DNA of 64,000 nt from Marinospirillum insulare DSM 21763. Its GTDB lineage: Bacteria > Pseudomonadota > Gammaproteobacteria > Pseudomonadales > Halomonadaceae. Where the stretch lies: assembly GCF_000686905.1 (NCBI RefSeq), contig NZ_JMLW01000001.1, positions 243,423 to 307,422 on the forward strand. Reading direction: 5' to 3'. The translations under genes and the position numbers were made by a program. Of this stretch, positions 1 to 7,018 are shown piece by piece (the stretch's first letter is position 1; every line of letters begins with the position of its first letter). The notes beneath the pieces are model-generated. The model saw nothing but the letters and a program-made list of their open reading frames with translations, made no database searches and was not told where the DNA came from.

Positions 1-1
1 G

Positions 2-640
2 TTTGAAGGTGCCCAGGGTTCTTTGCTGGACATAGATCATGGTACCTATCCTTTTGTTACTAGCTCAAATACAACCGCTGGCGGTGTAGCCACTGGCTCA
101 GGTTTTGGACCTAAGTATTTAGATTATATTTTAGGTATCACCAAAGCCTACACCACAAGAGTTGGTTCTGGTCCCATGCCAACCGAGTTGCACGACTCAG
201 TGGGTGAGCACTTGGCGACTAAAGGCCATGAGTTTGGTACGACTACAGGCCGTTCACGCCGTTGTGGGTGGTTTGATGCAGTAGCAGTTAATTACGCAGT
301 ACAAGTCAACTCAGTTACGGGTATCTGTTTAACTAAGCTCGATGTTTTAGATGGTTTGGAAACGCTTGAAGTCTGTGTTGCTTATGAAGATAAAGCAGGC
401 CAACGTGTTGAATGCCCCATTGATGCAGAAGGTTTTGCAGCTGTTACACCCATTTATGAATCTTTACCAGGTTGGAGTGAATCAACTGTAGGTGCTAAAA
501 CGCTTGAAGAGCTACCTCTTAATGCACGTAACTACGTTAAGTTTTTAGAAGAAAAGCTGGGTGTGCCAATTGATATAGTATCGACTGGACCTGACCGAGT
601 TGAAACAATCGTTTTACGTGACCCTTTCGCCAGTAACTAA
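2..640 (+). CDS. purA: Adenylosuccinate synthetase, C-terminal half (5' end outside window)
   Basis: Catalyses the GTP-dependent condensation of IMP with aspartate, the first committed step from IMP to AMP, in the cytoplasm. The frame is open from base 2, reading [17 protein letters not shown], the family's signature around the IMP/Mg site, followed by [14 protein letters not shown], the TTGR-x-RR-C-GW region and [16 protein letters not shown] near the end. About 212 of an expected ~430 residues are present, so the start lies left of the window. The TTG at 23 is internal and not a start. A terminator follows directly, so it is probably the last gene of its unit. Identity is very secure. Confidence 0.97.
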   Translation, partial: FEGAQGSLLDIDHGTYPFVTSSNTTAGGVATGSGFGPKYLDYILGITKAYTTRVGSGPMPTELHDSVGEHLATKGHEFGTTTGRSRRCGWFDAVAVNYAVQVNSVTGICLTKLDVLDGLETLEVCVAYEDKAGQRVECPIDAEGFAAVTPIYESLPGWSESTVGAKTLEELPLNARNYVKFLEEKLGVPIDIVSTGPDRVETIVLRDPFASN

Positions 641-648
641 GTTTAATG

Positions 649-690
649 ACACAGCTTATATTGATAAAGGTATAGGCTGTGTTTTTCCTT
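649..690 (+). terminator. Rho-independent terminator after purA
   Basis: A 12-bp stem (ACACAGCTTATA paired with TATAGGCTGTGT, one G-T wobble) is followed by a run of T. It begins 9 bases after the purA stop and precedes the cmoM start at 722, so it separates the two genes. Confidence 0.8.
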
Positions 691-721
691 CCTCCTCTCT
701 TTTTCTTAGTTACTAACTTTT

Positions 722-1498
722 ATGCCTAGTCAGAAGCAAGACCGTCATTTCAGTGGTGGTATGGCTGAGAAGTTTGCCCATAATATTTATGCGACTACCA
801 AAGGCCGCTTGCGTCTTAAAATTCTCCGTGAGCGAATGCTTGCAGAATTACCCTTAGATCAATCGAGCTTGCGTGTATTAGATGCAGGGGGTGGTTTAGG
901 GCAAATCTCTTGTTGGCTTGCACGCAAGGGGCATCAAGTGCTGTTAGCTGAGCCAGCCATAGAAATGCTTGAGTATTCAGCCAAGCGATTAGAGCGTTAC
1001 CAAGTAAAAACTTTAAATACATCCATTCAGCAGTTAAGTGAACAGCTTCCGGTCGAGCAACAGAGTTTTGACTTAATTGTTTGCCATGCAGTGCTAGAAT
1101 GGTTAGAGCACCCTAAAGAAACCTTAGAACAGCTTCTAAAACATCTCGAGCCTAAGGGGCAGCTATCACTCATGTTCTTTAATGCTGATGCTTTACTGCT
1201 AGCGAATATATTGCGAGGTAACTGGCAGCGTGTTTTAGAAAAAGGCTTACAAGGTAAGGGCAAGCGCTTAACCCCCATTTCACCTTTACAGCCAACTGCA
1301 GTTATTGCATGGTTAGAGGCAGCAGGTTTTGAGATTAGTGCAACAACGGGTGTCCGAGTCTTTAATGATTACCTGCGTTTAAAGTTGCCGCCCGAGGCAA
1401 CACCAGCAAGACTAGTTGAAATTGAGCGCCGTTATTGTCAACAAGAACCCTGGTGGCGAATGGGGCGTTATATTTTAATTCACGCAAAGAAGCTCTAA
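722..1498 (+). CDS. cmoM: tRNA 5-carboxymethoxyuridine methyltransferase CmoM
   Basis: SAM-dependent methyltransferase (258 aa, close to E. coli CmoM/SmtA) that makes mcmo5U from cmo5U at wobble position 34 of certain tRNAs. Visible family landmarks are the N-terminal FAHNIYATTKGRLR, the SAM-binding VLDAGGGLGQ (motif I) near residue 52, HAVLEWLEHP near 122, SLMFFNA near 148 and the C-terminal TGVRVFNDYLR and RYCQQEPWW...GRYI. These match CmoM rather than generic class I methyltransferases. The start at 722 lies just after the purA terminator; the next in-frame ATG would remove the N-terminal part. It is followed by a small orphan gene and a PAP2 phosphatase on the same strand. CmoA/CmoB, which make its substrate, are not in the window. 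Confidence 0.93.
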   Translation: MPSQKQDRHFSGGMAEKFAHNIYATTKGRLRLKILRERMLAELPLDQSSLRVLDAGGGLGQISCWLARKGHQVLLAEPAIEMLEYSAKRLERYQVKTLNTSIQQLSEQLPVEQQSFDLIVCHAVLEWLEHPKETLEQLLKHLEPKGQLSLMFFNADALLLANILRGNWQRVLEKGLQGKGKRLTPISPLQPTAVIAWLEAAGFEISATTGVRVFNDYLRLKLPPEATPARLVEIERRYCQQEPWWRMGRYILIHAKKL

Positions 1499-1533
1499 CG
1501 AGTGCTTTTTTAAAAACAATAAAGGTGAAGAAA

Positions 1534-1764
1534 ATGACAGATACTTGGTTAACCTCATTAATAACCGCAAATCCTCAAGAGGGTTTTGAATTAGCTATAA
1601 CCCTAAGCCGACGTGGTGTTAAGTACACTCAGCCAGACCCAGAAATGTTGCATAAGCTGCGTCCAGACTATGCTGAGTCTGCTGACTCCTTAACAGCTGC
1701 ATCACAAGTAATAGCGATCAATTTTCAAACGGTAGCAGCTGCAAATAATTATTGGCGTAACTAG
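1534..1764 (+). CDS. Small hypothetical protein (76 aa)
   Basis: I do not recognise this protein. The frame is open further upstream into cmoM, but ATG 1534 has an AAGGTG ribosome site a few bases before it, and the codons upstream are the 3' end of cmoM read in another frame, so 1534 is preferred. The product begins MTDTWLTSLI, has no signal peptide or membrane segment, is mixed in charge, and has an alanine-rich C-terminal stretch ending NNYWRN. It lies 35 bases after cmoM and 20 bases before the PAP2 gene and is probably co-transcribed with both. It looks like a cytoplasmic small protein of unknown role. Confidence 0.6.
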   Translation: MTDTWLTSLITANPQEGFELAITLSRRGVKYTQPDPEMLHKLRPDYAESADSLTAASQVIAINFQTVAAANNYWRN

Positions 1765-1784
1765 CAAAGAGACTGACAGCAATA

Positions 1785-2363
1785 ATGGATAATATTAATC
1801 GCATTTTCTTTCAAGCCATTAATCAATACGCAGGAAAAAGCGGTATATTAGATGCCTCAGCTATTTTTATAGCTGAGGCTATGCCTTATATCTTGATTGG
1901 AATAATGCTCTATCTGTGGTTTTTTTCTGATCAAAGCAAACAACGGATTAGCTTTTTTGCTGGTTATTCAGTGCTGATCGCATTATTGCTGAGTTATATT
2001 ATTGGTGCTGCCTACTTCCATCCTAGGCCTTTTGTAGCCAATTTAGGAACTCAACTGGTTGAGCATGCAGCTGATGCTTCTTTTCCTTCAGACCATACCA
2101 CATTTATTTTTGCTATTTCTTTGATGTATTGGCTCAACAAACCTACTAGAAGTCTAGGTGGCTGGCTAAGCTGTTTAAGTTTAATTGCTGGTTTAGCTAG
2201 GGTTTTTGTGGGTGTTCACTACCCCTTTGATATTGCTGGCGCAGTTTTGGTTGGTCTAGTGTCGTCTTTAATGGTTATTTATTTAGCAAAAAAAGTAAGC
2301 TATTTAGAAAAAGTTTTTAAGTTGTTTTGCTGTATTAAATTACCTAGCTCGATTAAAAACTGA
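1785..2363 (+). CDS. PAP2-family undecaprenyl-diphosphatase, BcrC type
   Basis: Membrane phosphatase of 192 aa, predicted to dephosphorylate undecaprenyl pyrophosphate on the outer face of the inner membrane and so regenerate the carrier lipid for peptidoglycan and LPS. It has several hydrophobic segments and the three acid-phosphatase motifs: YFHPRPF (C1), ASFPSDHTT (C2) and ARVFVGVHYPFD (C3, with catalytic His and Asp). The run HAADASFPSDHTT is characteristic of the BcrC/YbjG subgroup. The C-terminus carries a lysine-rich tail. It is last in the cmoM group and converges on rnhB with a 13-base gap. Substrate is inferred from the family; another lipid phosphate cannot be excluded. Confidence 0.85.
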   Translation: MDNINRIFFQAINQYAGKSGILDASAIFIAEAMPYILIGIMLYLWFFSDQSKQRISFFAGYSVLIALLLSYIIGAAYFHPRPFVANLGTQLVEHAADASFPSDHTTFIFAISLMYWLNKPTRSLGGWLSCLSLIAGLARVFVGVHYPFDIAGAVLVGLVSSLMVIYLAKKVSYLEKVFKLFCCIKLPSSIKN

Positions 2364-2376
2364 AACCAAACAAAAT

Positions 2377-3006
2377 TTAAACCTTATTTAGTTTGAGTTG
2401 TTTTTGCACTGGTGCAAAACTGCGTCGATGTTCTGCTAGTACACCAAAACTTGCCAAGGCTTCGAAATGTGCCTTAGTAGGGTAGCCTTTATGCTTGGCA
2501 AAGCCATAGTCAGGGTAAAGTTTATCTAGTTCTAACATTTGCGCGTCTCTGGTGACCTTAGCCAAAATAGAAGCTGCTGCAATAGCAGGATGGCGAGCGT
2601 CGCCTTTTACCACTGCTAGCCCAGGTAGTTGTAAGCTTTGTGGCAGGCGGTTGCCATCAACCAATACAAACTCAGCGGCGCTAGGTAAAGCATCTATTGC
2701 TCTTTGCATGGCTAAAAAACTGGCTTGTAAAATATTCAACTCATCAATTTCAGCGGCACTGGCTTCAGCTACAGCCCAAGCTAAACTTTTCTGCTTAATT
2801 TCTATGGCTAAAGCTTGACGCTTTTTTTCAGTCAGTTTTTTAGAGTCATCTAGCCCGGCTAGGGGTTGCTTAGGGTCAAGAATAACTGCACCGGCTACAA
2901 CAGAGCCAATTAAAGGGCCACGCCCTGCTTCATCAACCCCTGCAAGAAACAAGCCTTGATAAGGGATTTCAGCGGCCGTTAATGGGGCTAGGTCTGTATT
3001 TTTCAT
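2377..3006 (-). CDS. rnhB: Ribonuclease HII
   Basis: Cleaves RNA in RNA-DNA hybrids and starts removal of misincorporated ribonucleotides from DNA. The 209-aa protein shows the type 2 RNase H acidic residues in order: [10 protein letters not shown] (Asp-Glu near residue 25), [16 protein letters not shown] and [17 protein letters not shown]. It is last in the bamA-skp-lpxD-fabZ-lpxA-lpxB-rnhB run, 14 bases after lpxB. In Pseudomonas and E. coli this gene leads on towards dnaE; here the run stops and convergent genes follow, with dnaE about 55 kb away in the window. Confidence 0.96.
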   Translation of the reverse strand: MKNTDLAPLTAAEIPYQGLFLAGVDEAGRGPLIGSVVAGAVILDPKQPLAGLDDSKKLTEKKRQALAIEIKQKSLAWAVAEASAAEIDELNILQASFLAMQRAIDALPSAAEFVLVDGNRLPQSLQLPGLAVVKGDARHPAIAAASILAKVTRDAQMLELDKLYPDYGFAKHKGYPTKAHFEALASFGVLAEHRRSFAPVQKQLKLNKV

Positions 3007-3020
3007 TCGGGGATTTTAAC

Positions 3021-4154
3021 TTAAGCGTTGAGTTGTTTGGCGATAGCTTGCGCAGCTTGCTTGCTGGCATCCCGCTTTAACTGCTGATGAAGAGCATAAA
3101 AGGCTTGGGTTTGCTCAGCTGCAACGGCTGGCTCATTCAGTAACTGGTGTAAATCTTGGGTTAATTGATCTACGTTGGCTTGGTCTTGTAAGCGCTCATG
3201 AACAAGTGTCTTTTGAGCTAATAAGTTAGGCAAGCTGACCCAGGGTGTTTTTAACATGAACTTAGATAGCCACCAGGTAAAAGGGGCAAGTTTATAACTA
3301 ACCACCATCGGCGTTTTACAGAATAAGGCTTCAAGCGCCACAGTTCCAGAAGCGACTAAGCAAAGATCGGCTGCCTGTAATGCCTGGTCCGCCTTACCCT
3401 GAAGTAACTGCAGGTCTTTAACTGGATAGTCAGCTAATAGCTGCATAATTTCTTCATAGCGTTTAGTTGATGCTGCAGGTAATAAGAAAACTGCCTTGGG
3501 GTGCATTTTTTTTATTGCTTGTGCTGTTTGTAGAAATAAGGCACCCAGACGTGCTACTTCACCAGCTCGAGACCCAGGCAGCAAGGCAATAATAGGTTGT
3601 TCTTCTTCAACTAAGCCTAAGTTTAGGCGAGCGGCAGATTTATTAGGCTCCATGGGCAGCTTATCAGCTGTAGGGTGGCCAACAAAGGTAACTGGAACAG
3701 CATGATCTTTATAAATATTGGTTTCAAAAGGTAGTAAGGTAAGCATTAAATCGATGCTTTTTTTTATACCTTTAATGCGACCTTGTCGCCAAGCCCATAC
3801 CGAAGGGCTAACATAATGAACTGTCTTTACTCCTCGAGTGCGCAGCTTTTTTTCTAAACCAAGAGTAAAATCTGGTGAGTCTATGCCTATCATTAAGTCT
3901 GCACCCCAGCTAAGAGCATCTTGGTAAAGGTGCTTTCTAACCTTAATAAGCTTAGGTAGGTGTTTAAGAATTTCTACCACACCCATAACAGACAGCGTTT
4001 CAAGAGGGTAAAGGCTAGTTAAGCCTTCAGCTTGCATAAGCTCACCACCTAAGCCACGAAACTCTGCCTTAGGAAATAGTAGTTTTAACTCAGCAATTAA
4101 ACCTGAACCTAAAATATCGCCAGATATTTCTCCAGCAACCAGGTAAATCTTCAA
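3021..4154 (-). CDS. lpxB: Lipid-A-disaccharide synthase
   Basis: Glycosyltransferase family 19 enzyme that joins UDP-2,3-diacylglucosamine and lipid X to form the lipid A disaccharide at the inner membrane. Landmarks are LVAGEISGDILG at the N-terminus, GIDSPDF, HYVSPSVWAWRQGR, ALLPGSRAGEV and ASGTVALEAL; the length (377 aa) is normal. The start is a TTG, with lpxA's stop overlapping it as TTGA, and the protein begins only a few residues before the conserved LVAGE, so no better start exists. No clear ribosome site precedes it, which suggests coupling to lpxA translation. Confidence 0.95.
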   Translation of the reverse strand: MKIYLVAGEISGDILGSGLIAELKLLFPKAEFRGLGGELMQAEGLTSLYPLETLSVMGVVEILKHLPKLIKVRKHLYQDALSWGADLMIGIDSPDFTLGLEKKLRTRGVKTVHYVSPSVWAWRQGRIKGIKKSIDLMLTLLPFETNIYKDHAVPVTFVGHPTADKLPMEPNKSAARLNLGLVEEEQPIIALLPGSRAGEVARLGALFLQTAQAIKKMHPKAVFLLPAASTKRYEEIMQLLADYPVKDLQLLQGKADQALQAADLCLVASGTVALEALFCKTPMVVSYKLAPFTWWLSKFMLKTPWVSLPNLLAQKTLVHERLQDQANVDQLTQDLHQLLNEPAVAAEQTQAFYALHQQLKRDASKQAAQAIAKQLNA

Positions 4155-4924
4155 CGTGTAATACCGCGAGCGGAGTTTTTTATAGAGTTTAGGAAGATTT
4201 GAATAACCGGCGTTACTGGTTCAGCTTCAATTTGGTTAATGGCATCTTGTAAGTTTAACCCCTGACGAAAGATAACCTTATAGGCATGACGTAAGGCTTG
4301 CAGGGCTTCTTTTGAAAAGCCTCGGCGCTTTAAGCCTTCATAGTTAATACCGTGAGTTTCAGCTGGGTGGCCACTTACCATTACATAGGCGGGTATATCT
4401 TTTAAAATAATAGAACCGCCACCACACATGGCGTGAGCACCTACACGACTAAATTGGTGAACCGCTGACAAGCCACCGAGAATAGCAAAGTCACCTAAGG
4501 TAACATGACCAGCCAGGGTTGCTTGGTTAGCCATAATGCAGTTGTCACCTACCACGCAATCGTGAGCAACGTGTGAATAAGCCATAAATAGGTTACCGCT
4601 ACCTATCTTGGTTAGGCCTAAATCTTGTGCTGTACCTCGATGGATAGTGACGCTTTCTCTAATAACATTATCATCACCCATTTCTAAACGGGTGGGTTCA
4701 CCATTATATTTTTTGTCTTGGCAGTCTTCACCTACACTGGCAAATTGAAAAATACGATTACGTTTGCCTAAGCTACTAGGCCCTTTTATAACCACATGAG
4801 GGCCAATAACACTACCCTCGCCAATAGTTACCTGCGGGCCGATAATGGAGTAAGGGCCAACCTCAACATCATCTGCCAGTTGTGCTGAAGAGTCGATCAG
4901 CGCTGTTGGATGAATTAGGCTCAA
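4151..4924 (-). CDS. lpxA: UDP-N-acetylglucosamine acyltransferase (TTG start)
   Basis: Adds the 3-hydroxyacyl chain to the 3-OH of UDP-GlcNAc, the first step of lipid A synthesis. It is a left-handed beta-helix of hexapeptide repeats followed by a helical tail; [12 protein letters not shown] holds the catalytic His, and ESVTIHRGT and GLKRRGFS are family landmarks. The open frame runs back to 4960, but that would overlap fabZ by 40 bases and add residues the family lacks. The TTG at 4924 overlaps fabZ's stop as TTGA and gives 257 aa starting (M)[10 protein letters not shown], matching the family start. I therefore annotate the TTG. It overlaps lpxB in the same TTGA manner downstream. Confidence 0.93.
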   Translation of the reverse strand: MSLIHPTALIDSSAQLADDVEVGPYSIIGPQVTIGEGSVIGPHVVIKGPSSLGKRNRIFQFASVGEDCQDKKYNGEPTRLEMGDDNVIRESVTIHRGTAQDLGLTKIGSGNLFMAYSHVAHDCVVGDNCIMANQATLAGHVTLGDFAILGGLSAVHQFSRVGAHAMCGGGSIILKDIPAYVMVSGHPAETHGINYEGLKRRGFSKEALQALRHAYKVIFRQGLNLQDAINQIEAEPVTPVIQIFLNSIKNSARGITR

Positions 4925-5361
4925 ACTTTTTTCTCCGCACAAGTGATGTGAGTTTCGCACACGGTTTCACCTTCAACGTGAGCCCTACATGCAAAAACCC
5001 AAATGCCACGTTTTTCACGCAATACTGTGGCTTCTAATGTTAAGCGATCGCCAGGAACAACTGGGCGCTTGAAACGGGTTTTTTCGCTACCTACAAAATA
5101 ATACAGATGGCCATCAGCGGGTAGCTTGTTAACGGTTTTAAAGCCTAAAATACCAGCAGCCTGTGCCATAGCTTCAATAATTAGTACGCCTGGGAAAATA
5201 GGATGGTCTGGGAAGTGACCTAAAAAATAAGGCTCATTAACCGTTATATTTTTGTAAGCAACAATGGATTTACCTAACTCAAAGTCTGTTACCCTATCAA
5301 CCAATAAAAAAGGATAGCGGTGGGGTAGGTATTTTCTTATTTCATTAATATCCATTACCAT
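4921..5361 (-). CDS. fabZ: 3-hydroxyacyl-[ACP] dehydratase FabZ
   Basis: Hot-dog-fold dehydratase of type II fatty-acid synthesis; it competes with LpxA for 3-hydroxyacyl-ACP, which fits its place between lpxD and lpxA. Its 146 aa include [13 protein letters not shown], the active-site [13 protein letters not shown] (His) and EAMAQ (Glu). Two in-frame ATGs lie 6 bases apart at the start (5361 and 5355); either could be used. About 76 bases separate it from lpxD upstream. Confidence 0.96.
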   Translation of the reverse strand: MVMDINEIRKYLPHRYPFLLVDRVTDFELGKSIVAYKNITVNEPYFLGHFPDHPIFPGVLIIEAMAQAAGILGFKTVNKLPADGHLYYFVGSEKTRFKRPVVPGDRLTLEATVLREKRGIWVFACRAHVEGETVCETHITCAEKKV

Positions 5362-5437
5362 GGACTTTTACCTCTAAAAAACGCTAACAAATAAAGCGTT
5401 AAGTTATTAAGCAGCTGAAGAAGTCAGTGCAGTTTAT

Positions 5438-6472
5438 TTATTCCGATTCAGCAAGCTGTCGGAGCTGGTTTTCAAGGCTTTTAACCTTTTGATTTAGATC
5501 TTCTAGTTGTCTAAAGCGTACGGCACTTTTGCGCCAATTAGCGCTAGGTAAGAGCCCAGTACCCGAGGAGTAAACCCCTGGCGTATTGACTGACCCAGTA
5601 ATCATGCCCATTCCTGTTACCTGAACACCATCACAAATTTTGATATGCCCTGCTATACCGCTATTGCCACCAAACATACAGTTAGCGCCTATAGAGGTAG
5701 AGCCTGCAATACCAACTTGTGCAGTAATGGCAGTATGCTCGCCAACTTGAACGTTGTGGGCAATATGAACTAGGTTATCTATTTTCACGTCTTGTCTGAT
5801 GAGCGTATCACCAAGCGCACCTCGGTCAATGGCGGTGTTTGCTCCTATTTCGACCTGGTCACCTATAATCAGCCTGCCTAGCTGGGCAATTTTTTCCCAG
5901 CCTGCGTTTGTGGGTGCGAAACCATAACCGTCGCAGCCTAAAACAGCACCCGAATGAATAATGCAGTTTTTACCAATTTCAACGCGGCGATAGAGAGTAA
6001 CACGAGGGTGCAGCAAGGTGTTCTCACCCAGACTAGAGCCTTCTGAAAGTATTGTGTGAGCACCAAGGATGACACCAGCAGCTATTTTACAGCCAGACTC
6101 GATTACAACAAATGGCCCTATATGTGCAGATGGATGAACTTCAGCATCTTCTGAAATACTAGCCGTAGGATGAATAAATCCAGCAGCAGGCTTCTCATCG
6201 TCAAATAAGTGGCTTAGTTTGGCAAAACCTAAATAGGGGTTAGCGACTAGTAAGCTATTACCTACATATTCATTAGCTTGATTGGGTTTAAGTAGCACCG
6301 CACCTGCTTGGCAATCCTTTAAGAAAGGTAGGTATTTGGGGTTACTTAAAAAGCTAACTTGAGATGACGTAGCTTTTTCAAGGCTCGCCATCTCGGTTAT
6401 CTTGTGTTCAGGATCACCGTGAACTTCTGCATCTAAATAAGTAGCTAGTTCACCTAAGGTAAAAGTTTTCAT
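5438..6472 (-). CDS. lpxD: UDP-3-O-(3-hydroxyacyl)glucosamine N-acyltransferase
   Basis: Third enzyme of lipid A synthesis, adding the N-linked acyl chain. The 344-aa protein has the N-terminal uridine-binding domain (LGELATYLDAEVHGD), a central left-handed beta-helix of hexapeptide repeats and a C-terminal helix (FRQLEDLNQKVKSLENQL). The catalytic His lies in NLVHIAHNVQVG, and GCDGYGFAP is a further signature. It starts 8 bases after skp, in the usual bamA-skp-lpxD-fabZ order. Confidence 0.96.
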   Translation of the reverse strand: MKTFTLGELATYLDAEVHGDPEHKITEMASLEKATSSQVSFLSNPKYLPFLKDCQAGAVLLKPNQANEYVGNSLLVANPYLGFAKLSHLFDDEKPAAGFIHPTASISEDAEVHPSAHIGPFVVIESGCKIAAGVILGAHTILSEGSSLGENTLLHPRVTLYRRVEIGKNCIIHSGAVLGCDGYGFAPTNAGWEKIAQLGRLIIGDQVEIGANTAIDRGALGDTLIRQDVKIDNLVHIAHNVQVGEHTAITAQVGIAGSTSIGANCMFGGNSGIAGHIKICDGVQVTGMGMITGSVNTPGVYSSGTGLLPSANWRKSAVRFRQLEDLNQKVKSLENQLRQLAESE

Positions 6473-6480
6473 TAGGTTGA

Positions 6481-7002
6481 TTATTTAGCCTTGTTAAGTT
6501 TGTCAGCCACAGCTTGAGTTAAATCGAATTGAGGTTTAGCAAAAGCAACGGCTTGTCTATCAAGCAACAAGTCAACCTTGTACTCTTCTATAACTTCATT
6601 AACAGCAGCTTCAAGACTGGGTCTATGGCGTTCAACTATCTCTTGGCGAACTTCTTGAAGTTGCTTTTGCAGTCTTGAAGCAACAAATTGGTATTCTTGT
6701 GCTTTTTGTTCTACCTGTTGACTAATTTTACGTCGCTCGTCTTCACTCATAATTGAGCTGTCACGCTGTAAACGCTCTTGTAAGCTGCGTGCTTCTTCAG
6801 CTAATTGGCGCGCCCTTGATTGTTCTGCGCTCATTTGCTGGTCAGCATTTTTAAACTCTTCCTTAACCTTGTTAGACTCCATTAATGCACCTTGCCAGTC
6901 TAAAACTGCAATGCGTGGTGACTTTAAGTCATCAGCAGTTACACCATAACTAAGGCTCAGTAGTAAAGTGAGTAATAATGTTTTTAAAAAGTTAAATTTC
7001 AC
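6481..7002 (-). CDS. skp: Periplasmic chaperone Skp/OmpH (GTG start)
   Basis: Trimeric jellyfish-shaped chaperone that carries unfolded outer-membrane proteins across the periplasm to BamA. The frame is open to 7077, but that would run deep into bamA. GTG 7002 is preferred: AAAGGAT lies about 7 bases upstream within the 16-base gap after bamA, and the product (173 aa) then begins with a proper signal peptide, MKFNFLKTLLLTLLLSLSYG..TA, followed by mature DDLKSPRIAVLDWQ. The central part (residues ~45-125) is a Gln/Glu/Arg-rich coiled coil, as in the Skp tentacles. Confidence 0.92.
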   Translation of the reverse strand: MKFNFLKTLLLTLLLSLSYGVTADDLKSPRIAVLDWQGALMESNKVKEEFKNADQQMSAEQSRARQLAEEARSLQERLQRDSSIMSEDERRKISQQVEQKAQEYQFVASRLQKQLQEVRQEIVERHRPSLEAAVNEVIEEYKVDLLLDRQAVAFAKPQFDLTQAVADKLNKAK

Positions 7003-7018
7003 TGTTGTATCCTTTGGG

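Noticed and set aside
4925..4960. Extended N-terminus for LpxA
   Set aside because: It lies inside fabZ in another frame and adds residues the family lacks; TTG 4924 overlaps the fabZ stop.
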